DNA of 64,000 nucleotides from Actinernus sp. WN-2022 (taxonomy: Eukaryota; Cnidaria; Anthozoa; Actiniaria; Actinernidae), in assembly GCA_030867875.1 (NCBI GenBank), contig JAOWCC010000577.1:82875740-82939739 (forward strand). The letters run 5' to 3'. The notes under the pieces were generated by a model. The model made no database searches and had not been told where the DNA came from. It saw only the letters and a program-made list of their open reading frames with translations. This document shows, piece by piece, positions 44,479-55,829 of this stretch. How positions within the stretch are numbered: position 1 is the stretch's first letter; every line of letters begins with the position of its first letter. Made by a program: the position numbers and the translations under genes.

Positions 44479-45620
44479 GACAGATTTAACTTGAATTAAA
44501 GCAAACAAAATTCGAAATAAAAATGTATTTGGCATGAAAACTTTACAAACTAAAAGTTGAAAGCCAAATTTAAGTTTTGAAAATGAATAGTTCAGGTGTT
44601 GGACTTCATGTCTCCAGGACCCCAGTTGTTCAAAGCAAAGGTAACTGTCTGTTTTCCTAAGAAGTTGCCTGTTTCTGTTTTTGTTTCCACATTTCTTAAT
44701 ACATACATGTATGTATAGTCCTTCAACTTGGAAACAAAGAGTATCTGCTTTGACCATTTCCCTTCCAGCAGATGATTTTGTTTTACTTGGCATGCGATGC
44801 ATGGACATGTAGGTTTGATTTTACACTTTTGCACTCTAGTGAATTTATTTTTAAAAGCTAAGGGCATCTTGCTTGCTTTTTGGAAGACATGCATTGTAAG
44901 GCCATCAACCAACGGAATTATGGAATCATGTGTGGAAAAAACCTTTTTTAATAAACGTAAACATTGGTAAACATTGATCTGCTGTCAATCAAACAGAACA
45001 TTTTACTTTCCATTAAAAGCTTCCTCTTGGTATTTCTCCATCAAAATTATTTTTGTTTGAATGGAGTTTTTGGTATATGAAAAATTACTACTAAAACTAC
45101 ATTTCTGTGGTATCTGGTAACCTTAAATAGCAGAATTATATTCTTCATTATAAGTACGAGTTCTGGCTCAGAGTCGAGAGGATTCATAAATCTTTGAGTT
45201 CTGGCTCAGAGTAGAGATGGTTCACACATTTATGAGTTCTGGCCGCTACTGCATGTATGTACTAGAGAATTATTATTACATGTGTTACACGATAAAAAAG
45301 GAAATAAAAACCACTTTTAGTCGTTTCTCTTATAGTGTAAAATTGTCGTTATTAAAGCCAAGGGATAGTGGTTTTCTTAATATATACATGTAATCAATAT
45401 CTTGGCCCCTAGGGTAATTACTGTGGAGTTTCCTTTTCTGACACAAATGTCATTTTTGACAGTTGCGATTACTTTGATGGATACTTAACAGATATTGCAC
45501 CCGTTCATTTAACGTTCGGCCAAACGTGGCAAGCTAGCAGCTCATAGCTAGATTAAATATATTCAAAATATAATTAATAGGAGAGGTAGAGTTAAAGTCA
45601 ATTATCTCGGTTGGATTTAG
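44479..45620. other. no recognised gene; short direct repeat
   Basis: A minus frame at 44912-44592 (106 codons) has five Cys residues, including CPCIACQ, but no family is recognised. A gagttctggctcagagt unit repeats at about 45167, 45197 and 45227. The left end of the LTR that continues at 45621 may lie here; a purine tract is at 45576-45590. Confidence 0.4.
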
Positions 45621-46772
45621 AAATCCAGCTAGAGATTCGCTAGTAATGTTCCGAGAACATATCAGTTCCTCAAATTAAATATTAATGGCAAAATATAACT
45701 ACGGATAAAAGGAAAATTTTAAAAAAGCATATGTTTCCTAATTGGATACTTAATTATCGGCGCTCGAGATTAGCGAAACTAAGTGACATCGCAGGTTTCG
45801 TTACCAAGAAAGCTGTCAGTGTCCTTGACGGCCTTTTTGAAAGGACAAACTAATGGGACTAAGGGATTAGAAATAGTGACATATCTGATTATATTGTGGT
45901 CAGAATCGTAAATCCTACGGATGTTCTCTTTATGCTTACACATATATTATTTGTATAAGGCGTTTTCACAGAAACCTATACTTAGTCTTTAACCTAAGTT
46001 GAAGATAGTTTTACTACTTTTACCGAGGAAAATCCTCTTTGAATCAATGCACTTTTATCTTGTGCGTTTCAACTGAGTTCTTTTTATATTCTAAATGTGT
46101 CTTTGACGATATTTTACCTGGCAGCAGTTTGTCTCTAGTCCAAGGTAATACTAGCTTAGTAATTACTGGCTTGTCAATTAATCTTAATCTTAATTTAGTT
46201 TTACATCCAGTTGTTATCTTCTGATAACACGTACAGATTTAGCAGAATTTCTGCATGTAAATTTATGCAAGTTCACGCGATACAGCGGATAAGGACCTCC
46301 TTGAGTGTATGTCATTTTGTTTATTTAGGCATTGACCAGAGAGAACTTTCACCTACTTGAATTCACTTGTTTTCGATTTAACCTAGATATTTCTTCTTGG
46401 ACGGTTAGATCCTACTGTCTTAAAATGAACATTGTTAAATTTGGATAGTTTCATAATTCTAAAATACTCTAAAATTCGTTTTAAGGTTCGTATGGGCGTA
46501 CGATTTTACGTAACGTCATGAAATTGTATTTCTGGTAAAACAGGTTTATAACTTGTTTTCCCAGCATAACTTGCAAGCTTTCACACGCGTGTATGTCTTT
46601 TACTACTTAAGGAGTAACATTGTAAAATTTAGTCAGTTGGTTGGTGCGGGAGGTCCGCACAGGACAAGTTAATAAAAGCAAAGAGAAGTCCAACTCAAGT
46701 CTCGTTATTCGCCAAGTACGATCCTGGTTCCTGCGAGGGGACGCTAGTACATAAGAAAACTCTCGCGAAACA
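45621..46772 (+). repeat. left LTR (U3-R-U5), left limit unresolved
   Basis: The segment ends ctcgcgaaaca two bases before the primer-binding site. An aataaaag poly(A) signal is at about 46671. Positions 45621-46610 recur at 58412-59399. A tataag box lies near 45955 inside the shared part. The true LTR start was not found, so 45621 is only where the shared copy begins. Confidence 0.65.
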
Positions 46773-46774
46773 AG

Positions 46775-46791
46775 TGGCGGAGAATCCGGGC
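46775..46791 (+). promoter_or_regulatory. putative primer-binding site
   Basis: TGGCGGAGAATCCGGG starts with TGG, two bases after the LTR-like CA end. The matching tRNA was not identified. Confidence 0.55.
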
Positions 46792-46806
46792 AGACGAGCG
46801 ACAAAT

Positions 46807-47017
46807 GAATAGCAAAAACGGAATTCCTGCTGGCTACGAGGAGGAGCTAGAAATACGAAGAGTTAGAGGCTGCCTGAGACTAGTTTGGAACGAAAACCCA
46901 ACCGAACAAGAGCTCGAAGAAGAGCTGTTTTTTTAAGAAACCGGTTGGTACGTCGGCTCAGCTGAAATTGCCGGCTCCTCCGAGGGAGCAAATCGCCGAA
47001 GCGAAGAAAAAGAGGAA

Positions 47018-47049
<32 letters not shown>

Positions 47050-47160
47050 GGAATAAAAAGAGGAAGAAGGCAAGGAAGACAAGGAAGAAGACGAAAAGAA
47101 GGACGCCCTAACGCTAACAGTACAACTCACCGAAGCAAAGCAAACAACAAACAATCAGGT
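46807..47160 (+). pseudogene. leader ORF with purine-rich Glu/Lys tract
   Basis: A frame from the ATG at 46807 reads MNSKNGIPAGYEEELEIRRV and stops after a T8 run near 46929. The next 200 bp are (GAA/AGG)-rich: one frame encodes a Glu-rich run with one TAA, another encodes a Lys/Arg-rich run (KKKRKKERKKKRKKK). The tract may be coding or may be only a purine-rich leader. No family is recognised. Confidence 0.35.
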
Positions 47161-47453
47161 GCAATTTAAAGACATTTAGTTATTGCTCAGTGTGTAATCA
47201 CAAGGTAAGGACTGATAGTGGAAGGATACTATAGAACATTAATAGTTTTTACTCGTTAGGGTGTGACTGATATGTATATTTAAGTCTTGGTTGTTGCTTG
47301 GTACTTGTGTTGGAACTAGGCAAAAACAAAACAGTTGATAGTGCAATCAATTGAATTCCTGTTCAAAAAATTTTGTGGACGTGTAATACGCGATATTAAG
47401 ATAGGTTAGGGTTTTAGACTTGTGCTTTAAGGGATAAAGGGCAATACTAGTTT

Positions 47454-49427
47454 ATGAGCAAGGCGAAAAAAGGCCCTGTTACTCGAAGTCAATCTGAGTT
47501 GCTAAAGGACCATGAGAAAGGTTTTTGTGAATGTTCTGCTGTTGAAACCTCGGCTGTTGTTAAAAAATCAGATAAATCAAAACAACTAAAGGTTAAAACT
47601 AAAGTCAAACCCCAACAAGATCTTGGTATAATGGACGCTGATACGCTTAAACAAATTTTGGAAGCTATCGTGTTGAGCCAAAAGCAACTTTTGGAAGCTA
47701 GTGCTTCAAGCCAAAAGGCAACGCTTAAGGAATTATTGGCCCATAAGGAGGAACAATTGGAAGCAGTGGCCTGGCAACAAAAACAAACACTAAAAGAGCT
47801 GCTCGCTCATAGGGATCAAGAGTTAGATACGATTTTGTCAAAAGCTCTTTAGAAGGTTCCGACTAATGACACAAGTCATATTAAATTAGAATCGTTTTCA
47901 GGTCGCGAAAACCAGGATGTTAATCGATGGTTGGCTAAGTTTGTTAATCGGCTCACTTCGAAAGGAAAGACCTCGGATAGTAAAACGGCAGCAGCTGAAT
48001 TAGGCAGTTATCTTTCAGGCCCAGCTGAGACTTGGTTTCTTATACTAGATCCCACAGTTAAGGAGGATTATTCGCAGTTGAAGGGTGCGCTTCTTGGAAA
48101 ATTTTCCTCTGAGGACATGAAATATCGGTGGAGGCAAGAATTATCCTCCCGTAGGCAGGGCCATAGCGAATCTCTTGATACATATATTGATTTTATTTCT
48201 GAGACTTGTTATCGCCTCCAATTAAGTGATGAGGAGAAGAAGCATGCCTTCATTCAAGGTTTACGTGGTGACGTAAAAGAGATAGTTATAATGCAAAGGC
48301 CGAAAACTTATCATGAGGCGGAAAATCTAGCAAGACTTAAGATTAATACATCAGCGGATAAGGAAAAGGGGGCTGTGGGCTCCACTTCCACGGAGTTGGA
48401 CCAAGTGACTTTCCTCAAATTTCTAACTAATTTAGTGCCTGATAAGAGTACTGGGCAAAAGAAAGAAAGAGTAGCAGCCTTTGAACCTCCTAAAAGTCGG
48501 AAACTCCCCTTCACCGAAAGGATCTCCTCGGAAATGGGGAAATTTAAGACAGAAATTAGGGACGAAATGCGGCAATTTCGTAGAGAATTACTTAGAGAGG
48601 TTAGGAACCAAAATTTTCGCGATAACCGCAATCAAGGTTGGAGAAGTAATCCTTTCCCTAGGGCAGATAACTACTGCATAGAAGGCCCACAAGCCAGGGG
48701 AAATATACCTCTCCCTAGGGATGATAATTATCGTGGGGGAAGACGTACTGATGGACGACCCGTATGTTTTCGGTGTCAACGAACGGGTCATTTAGCTACA
48801 AGTTGTCCAGTGAATTTTAATGAGCGTTCAACAGCACAAAATAGAGGCCCGGCGGGCAACCGCATAGCAGTTATTTATAACGCTGTAGGGGTGAGGTTAG
48901 ATCTTAATGCAACAGAAATTGAGCCTACACTTCCTGAAAATCACCCAAATAGCGAGTTTGTCGAGAGGGAAGGTATACAGGAGCCAGTGACTGATGACCA
49001 AGGACCTGGAGAGACCATAGACTTAGAACAGAATTTTCCTGAGGAGCCTAGTGTTGCCCTGTTGGATCATAACTCTGTACAGGTCCCAACTGACCTAACA
49101 ATAGAGGGCAAGGCTGCCGGGCTAAAAGTTAACTTTCTGATTGATACCGGCGCCGCCATTTCAGTTGTTAATGCAGAATTCCTGTCCCAGAATCTCGAGG
49201 GAAGGCAATTAACAATACATCCAAGTAATATAGTTTCGGTGAATACTGTCAGTGGGGAACCCCTGGAGATACTCGGCTACATAGATCTACCAATAGAAAT
49301 AGGCCCTTCGACCTATTCTTGTGAGGTCCAGGTGATAGGTAACCTAGGCTACGATGTAGTCTTGGGTAGATACTTTTTGAGGCAGACAAATGCTATTATA
49401 GATATCGGGGCGGGACCCTGCACTTGA
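47454..49427 (+). pseudogene. Gag plus protease, one in-frame TAG
   Basis: The frame starts MSKAKKGPVTRSQSELLKD and has a Lys-rich then coiled-coil region. A TAG at 47850-47852 interrupts it. In the same frame the capsid-like part follows (WLAKFVNRL, AAAELGSYLSGPAETWFL, YRWRQELSSRRQGHSESLDTY, HAFIQGLRGDVKE). An Arg-rich stretch then leads to a zinc knuckle CFRCQRTGHLATSC (near 48765). The protease site FLIDTGAAISVVN is near 49135. The frame ends at a TGA (49425-49427), where a 1-base difference shifts pol to another frame. Confidence 0.88.
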
Positions 49428-50600
49428 ATAATGATATAAAACCAGATCCTAAGGAAAATGCCACCTGCCGAGTGCATGTAGTAGCTACTTGTGTCATTAC
49501 ACCCGGGGCTGAAACAATTATTTCCGCTAAGGTAGAGGGAATCGAACCGAAAAAGATTGGACTTGTAGAACCCAACCCCTAGCTAGCAGAAAAGTATTCT
49601 CTTAGTGGGGCATCTATGTGTGTTTCAATGAATGGAACGATGCCATTTCGTATTCTTAATCCCACAGCTAAGCTCTGTACACTCTACCGATCTACTACCT
49701 TAGGGTCATTCCAGGAAGTAGAGGAAGGATTAGAAGTTTCAATACTAGATGCCAATGTACCGGAAGCTGGGATTCCCAGTAAAGACACGGGGCAGGAAGT
49801 GCCTATTGATTTTAGCTGGTCTACACTCACCCCAGAACAACAAGGACTACTAAAGGAGCTTCTTAGCGAATACAGGGATGTCTTTGCTTTGAGCCCCGAG
49901 GAGTTAGGTCGCACTTCGTTAGTGAAGCATTATATCGATACTGGGGAAGCGCGTCCACTCCGGTTACGCCCCTATAGGGTTGCCAGGGATAAAAGGGATA
50001 AGATTGACACCCTGGTAAAGGACATGTTAGATACGGGAGTAATACAGCCTTCCGTTAGCCCCTGGGCAGCCCCCGTGGTACTTGTTAAGAAGAAAGACGG
50101 AAGCGATAGATTCTGCGTGGACTATCGAAAGCTTAATGAACTGTCGAAGCGGGACTCGTTCCCCCTTCCCCTCATAGGATAAATTCTCGATTCTCTCGAT
50201 GACACTAAGTTTTTCTCCACTATGGACCTCATGTCGGGATATTGGCAGGTAGAAATGGAAAAAGAGTCTAGGGAGAAAACGGCCTTTATTACCCATAGCG
50301 GACTGTACGAATTTCTAGTTTTGCCATTTGGTCTTACCAATGCGCCTAGCACTTTTCAACGCCTCATGGAGTGCGTACTCCGAGGCCTGACATGGCAAAT
50401 CTGCCTGATTTAATTCGATGACGTAATAGTATTTTCGAAGTTATTTCAAGAGCATTTAAACAATCTGCGCATGGTTTTCGAACGTTTTCGTGAGGCCAAT
50501 ATTAAACTTAAACCCAGTAAATGTCAGTTCGGTCAAAGCGAGGTTAAGTTTTTAGGCCATGTCGTAACACAGAAAGGAGTGGGACCTGACCCTGAAACGT
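49428..50600 (+). pseudogene. reverse transcriptase, N-terminal two-thirds, dead
   Basis: A frame overlapping 49427 continues through a TAG at about 49580 and from 49616 onward. It contains PLRLRPYRVARDKRDKID, WAAPVVLVKKKDGSDRFCVD, and, after a TAA at 50180-50182, STMDLMSGYWQVEME, KTAFITHSGLYEFLVLPFGL and TNAPSTFQRLM. At 50411-50413 a TAA replaces the Tyr of the YxDD site, so it reads stop-FDD. KPSKCQFGQSEVKFLGHVV follows. Near 50603 about 30 bp are missing. RT activity is impossible. Confidence 0.88.
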
Positions 50601-50604
50601 CAAG

Positions 50605-51567
50605 GAGGTGCGCAGCTTTTTGGGGCTTGCTAATTACTATAGGAGGTTCGTGAAAAACTATGGTAGTATAGCCGCCCCCCTACATCGTTTGACGAAGAAG
50701 GGAGTGAAATTTAAATAGTCTGAAGAGTCTGACCAGGGCTTTAAGGCACTTAAACAGGCCCTAATTACAGCGCCCATCTTAGCATTCCCTGACCTTATCC
50801 AGCCTTTTCAATTGTATGTCGATGCTAGCAATGAAGCCATTGGAATGGTTTTAGGCCAGATACAGGACGGGAAGGAAGTAGCAATAGCATACGCCGGCCG
50901 TCAGTTAAATTCAGCGGAGCGCAACTATAGTGCGACCGAGCGCGAAGCCCTCGCCGTTGTAGCGGGTATTAAGCAATTTCAAACGTACCTGTACGGTCAG
51001 AAATTTACTGTGTACACAGACCATAATGCATTACGCTGGCTAATGTCGATTCGAGATCCGACTGGGAGATTAGCTCGCTGGAGTCTTTTGTTACAGCAGT
51101 ACGATTTTGAAATCCGGCATAGAGCTGGGACCCAGAACTCTAACGCTGACGCCCTAAGTAGAAGACCGTATCTACCGACCTTAGCGGCTGTGGATGTGAT
51201 AGACTCACAGATAGAACATGTTTGCGAATTACAGCGCCGTGACCCAGAACTGGCCGATATTATTGCTTATCTAGAAGAAGGCATTGTACCAGACGATGAC
51301 CGTACAGCGCGCCGTTTCCGCCATGTAATTGATGACTACGTTCTTGACGAGAGTGGTAAATTGTGCCATGTGCATATTCCCAGCGGACATCGCCGCACCA
51401 CACCTAGAGCCCAATTGGTAGTACCAAGTGCATTAAGGTATGATATCTTAGTCGCGGTCATCTGGGAACATTCAAAACGTATGAAAAATTGCGTCTACGT
51501 TATTATTGGAGGGGTATGTTCAAAGATATTGAACATTGGTGCCGCTCGTGTGTGCACTGTGCGATGA
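50605..51567 (+). pseudogene. RT connection and RNase H
   Basis: The frame starts [24 protein letters not shown] at 50716-50718 replaces a Trp-like codon. From 50812 RNase H reads LYVDASNEAIGMVLGQ, AIAYAGRQLNSAERNYSATE, then the YTDHNALRWL and HRAGTQNSNADALSRRPY signatures. The frame ends at 51567, but coding moves to another frame at about 51480. Confidence 0.88.
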
Positions 51568-52692
51568 GGAAGAACCCCAGAATAAGGGAAAAGGCTCCTC
51601 TTGTACCCCTACCAGTAGAAAACGCATTTGATCGAGTAGCCGTAGATTGTCTGGGACCACTACCAGTTTATAACACAGGAAACCGCTATATTGTCGTGTT
51701 TTCAGACTATCTCACGCGCTTGCCAGAGGCGTTTGCGGTCCCCTCCATTGATGCAGTTACTATTGCTAGACTTTTCATAAACGAAATTGTCGGTCGTCAT
51801 GGCGCTCCACGCGCCTTGTTGTCAGATAGAGGAGCCAATTTCCTCTCTATTAAAGTTAGTTTTGGAGGTTTGCCGATTATTCGGCACTAAAAAGGTTAAT
51901 ACCACGGCTTATCATCCTCAAACTGATGGTCTCGTAGAAAAGTTTAATGCTGTAATCGCACAATCCATTTCGATGTATCTGAGCAGTAATCAGAAAGACT
52001 GGGATGAGGATCTCCAGTCAATCATTTTTGCATACCGTGTCTCTCCATCGGAAGTCACAGGAGAATCCCCTTTCTTTCTATTATATGGGCGTGATCCGCG
52101 CTTGCCTATGGATATTAATTTGCTCTCACGCACCGACACTTCCACCTCCATAGTGGAGCACCGAGCTAGAATTGTGGAACAAATACAAGAATCCCAACGG
52201 ATGGTACGGGAAAACATCCAACGAGCACAACAGCGCATGAAAGAGTACCATGACAAGAGTAGCGGAACACTCAAGTACGAGTTAGGTCAGAAAGTTTGGG
52301 TTCATACTCCTAGGACAAAGAAAGGCTTATCTAAGAAGCTAATGCATAATTGGCATGGTCCGTACCGTATTGTCAAGCATCTGTCACCTGCCCATGTCTT
52401 GTTACGAGGTGTACAAGATAATCGCAAGAGCTCTACTGCTCACATAAGCAGACTTAAACCCTATTATGATCCGAATGATAGGCCAATCCTACCACCGGAC
52501 GATGACCAGGGAGAAGATATGCGTGATCTAGAGATACCGGATGAAAGTTTCGAAAGGGTAGAAGGTAGTGAGATAGATAACGTTCCTGTTGATCCTTCAG
52601 ACGAACAACCTCCAGTAGTAGCCACTGAAGAAGATCGAACTCCAGGTATTTTTTTGATGAGCCTGACGTATTTGAAGTTGAGAAAATACTAA
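51489..52692 (+). pseudogene. integrase with GPY module, frameshifted
   Basis: The zinc module end CRSCVHCAMRK lies near 51545. The first Asp is in VAVDCLGPLP and the second in LLSDRGANFLS. A frameshift near 51850 moves to the frame that has TTAYHPQTDGLVEKFN (catalytic Glu), FAYRVSPSEVTGESPFFLLYG, and the GPY/F module WHGPYRIVKHL with STAHISRLKPYY. All three DDE residues are kept. A second shift at the T7 run (52647-52653) leads into the chromodomain. Confidence 0.88.
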
Positions 52693-54620
52693 GGTCAAGA
52701 AAGAAAGGAAATAAGCAGGAATACTTGATTAAATGGAATGGATACGATTCGCCCCATAATGCATCGGAGCCTGAGGAGAATATTCTAGATAAGAGCCTTC
52801 TTGAAGCATTTCTCCAGAGTCGAGCCAAGAAGAGCCAGACTGAACCGCTACGAATAGCAGCATTAAGAATTGGACAGAAGAAACAGACACAAGAAGCGAG
52901 TGCAAACCAAACTATCGAAACACCCAAGAAACAAAAGGTGGACTTTGCCGAAGTGAAAAACCACAAACGCGCTAGAGTCTTTAATTCGTTTTTGTTGACG
53001 CTAATCTTTATTTTCTCAAATTGGCCTAGTGAAATCTCAGCAGAGAGATTTGATGCTGTTAATGAACAGATCCGCTTTTATCCCGAAGCTATGATGATTG
53101 CTAGAAATCCTAAGGCATTGATTTTCTTTAAGGATACTAAGTTGGTTAATTTGCAAATTAATATACCGCTTATTGAATTAACACCACTTCCAGAAATTGA
53201 TCTTAAATGCGATCCAGCACAAAAAGCTTTTCTTGACAAAATTATATCTTCAGTACACGGCCTTCAGCGTTTTATTCGAAAGTTGGGATCGCTACAAGGA
53301 ATGACAAATTTGGTTGAATGTGATTCCTATTTAAAGCGCTATTACTATTTTGAAACTGGGATAAAAGCAAAAATGTATTGCCCACGAAGTTATAAATCTT
53401 CAGTGACAGAATGTAAACAATGCGCTTTAAATAGATGTATACGGATATCCCCGCAAGAAAGAAGTTGGCTGCGTCCTCGATCTAGGAATCGAAGATCGAA
53501 TTGGATGTGCCATGCGGGAGGGCTAGGTATATTTCGCTGGCTCTATGAAGCCACAGGACATAATTGTGAACCGAACCACATCTCTCATCTTAAGGAAACA
53601 TTGTCCGATATTCTAGACGGCATGAAAGATATGCCAGGTCTGATCCAGACTGTTAATGGGAAAACAGTGTATTTGGTCAAGGCAACTGATGCAATGAATT
53701 CTAGATTGAATACATTGGCTGATAATGTAAAAAGTGTAGATTACGCTTTAAGTTCTTGGAAGACTACACTAAAGTCATATTCCATCAAACAGACTTGCCG
53801 TTTCAATACTCTTTTGGATTTCGTTTCTAAGTTCTCAACTGAACAATACCGCATATTCTCTTCAATCTTAAGATTAATGGAAGCGGATGAGCTAACTAGA
53901 CAAATCTACCATATTATAAAGTCAAAACTGCTTGGATATTCTCAACTTCCACGGTTTTTAACAACAGAAATATCTAGAAAGCTTAATAGTGTCCCTTCAA
54001 TGAAACTAACTGTACAGCCATTGAATGCTGGCTTTTCACTTTTAGTTAATCCAATGGTGGATTTTAACTATAACCATAAGCGATTAAAACTTAACATATT
54101 GATTTCAGTGCCGGAACTCAGTGAAAAAGATTCCATTTGCACTTTGGAACAATTACAGCCATTGAAGTATAACATATCAGGGAAATGTTACACAGGACCC
54201 ATCTCTAGAGATGGCTTAGCGTTAATAACTTGCCAAAATTCACGGTCAGTCCTTAGAGTTGATGCATTGGCAAAGTGTTTTCAAGATGGAATTAATATTT
54301 TGTGTCCCCCAAATGTATTACAACAAGTGCATGAGGTTAGTTGGCTTGGATTGCCGTGGTATCCAGACACTAAGATTCCATTTGCTAGATCACATCAAAT
54401 TGATGACGATTGCACCAAATTACAGCCATTAATTCACCTTGGAGAACGGTATTATCTTTCTACAAAAGATAGCGAAATTTCCTTAAATAATGGAACCACT
54501 ACACTTTTCCATTTGTCACCTTTAACAATTTCATGGTTCACAGCACGTCACAATTTCTTAAATGAACGCCATCTTTGCATGACGTCATTTCCGATTACAC
54601 TGCCCAGTTATTTTCTTTGA
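52656..54620 (+). pseudogene. chromodomain fused to envelope-like glycoprotein
   Basis: The open frame starts in the chromodomain ([38 protein letters not shown], with Ser where Trp is expected) and runs on without a stop. Counting from 52725, a basic stretch then a hydrophobic segment at about residues 85-101 ([12 protein letters not shown]) looks like an internal signal peptide. A furin-like RNRR lies at residues 254-257, directly before a Gly-rich, hydrophobic segment ([14 protein letters not shown]) that could be a fusion peptide. About ten Cys residues are scattered through the ectodomain. The frame stops at 54620; in the next frame, a membrane-anchor-like stretch lies at 54606-54651. 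The envelope family is not identified. Envelope-like is inference from layout. Confidence 0.65.
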
Positions 54621-54688
54621 TCGCTGGCTCATTGCTAATTAGTTTTGTGTTAAAAATTCAAGCTGATTTCAGGATGTTTGTTTGCTAA
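54606..54688 (+). pseudogene. likely displaced membrane anchor of the envelope-like protein
   Basis: In the frame shifted relative to the main ORF, 16 mostly hydrophobic residues ([15 protein letters not shown]) are followed by a short tail and a TAA at 54686-54688. Its place at the end of an envelope-like ORF suggests a late frameshift cut it off. Confidence 0.55.
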
Positions 54689-55829
54689 AGGCTTCTACGT
54701 TTTAAGAGTTTTTAAAACAAAATTCAGTTACCGAAGTAGTATTTTGGGTTAGTAACATTTTCACCGTTTTAATTTCTCCATAGGTAAAGTATTTTGCGTA
54801 AACGGCGAAATTCTAACATTTGTAGACGATTCCAAAAAGTAGGAAAGGCCATTTTGAAATTGTAAAACGGTAGATGTCTTCAGAATTTAAACCGGTTTTA
54901 CGCTGTCAGTACTTCTCAGTCACATTCACTTTTGCTATGGAGCCTTTAGAGTTTAACCATGACTGTGCAGAAAGAACGAACGTATGCCGCGCGAAAATAT
55001 TTCGTTCGGATAATCTTGCCAAACGAACCAGAACCTTACAAGCCAACCGGGAAGTCAATCATCTCGATTCACTCGTCTCAAGCCAGCTGAGTTTCTATCC
55101 AGGCCCAGTGGTTTGAAATGACTTTCTTCCGAAAAGCATATAAGGTGAGTTTTGCATCATTTGTTTTATATATTAAAGTACGTTTTTTAGGAAATTGACT
55201 TACAAACATGATTTTTAAAATGGACACGTCACGTGCAGTACCTGGATCCCCGCGTTCGACAAGCAACTGTATATTTTGTATCGGTTCATCCACTTTATAC
55301 CTATTTTAATAAAAGTAGTTATACGGGGTTTATATACTACAAGCAGTAATCAGATTTCAATTCAAGCACTCGATGTATTATACAAGAATACATCAGTAGA
55401 CTGAGTACATGTACATGTTGACTCAAACTCTAGCCAGGGATGATTTCTCCTGTCCAGACCCACTTGAATAGCCTTGCCATTTCTAGTATTCTACTCTATT
55501 TGTTTACTAAAGAGAATTCTTAACTTGCCATGATTTCTAATAGAAGTTCCTTGCTACACATTCCCTTCATGACTAAATAATTGAGTAAACTCTTTTGCAG
55601 AGGCCAGTTTAGGCTAACCAGGATCGGATTAAGGCAAATCTTTAGTTCGATTTGCTAACTTGTGGAACATTATCATCAAGATTCTTATTATTGTCCTTTT
55701 CCTCTGCTAGGAACTGAGGTGTTATAGTGTAAGCATAAGCCATCATTTGCTTTGCTATGTGTTGCAAAGTGGTTTTTGTTACTCTTAGTTTGATATTATA
55801 ATGTCCGGTCGATTTGTTGTTTTCTTAAC
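54689..55829. other. no gene or 3' LTR recognised
   Basis: A purine tract (aaaaagtaggaaaggcca) lies at about 54834-54851 but no LTR match follows. An 80-codon plus frame at 54874-55116 has no known motif. Confidence 0.5.

Larger units (their letters stand above)
45621..54688 (+). mobile_element. Ty3/Gypsy retroelement with chromodomain and envelope-like ORF (Metaviridae-like), defective
   Basis: In order: LTR/U3 sequence (to about 46772), primer-binding site, leader, Gag with a zinc knuckle, protease, RT, RNase H, integrase with GPY module, chromodomain, and an envelope-like glycoprotein. At least three in-frame stops, one internal deletion and five frameshifts were counted, so this copy is dead. 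No 3' LTR is recognised next to the envelope. A 988-bp copy of the U3 part occurs at 58412-59399. Confidence 0.85.

Noticed and set aside
46039..46224. 61-codon frame conserved between 46039 and 58827
   Set aside because: Conservation is explained by the 990-bp repeat; the whole repeat is equally conserved, without codon bias.
47000..47110. Ser-rich minus-strand frame at 46933-47154
   Set aside because: It is the complement of the purine-rich tract and is low complexity.
52454..52966. 170-codon minus-strand frame
   Set aside because: It lies antisense to integrase, chromodomain and envelope-like coding, with hydrophobic low-complexity content.
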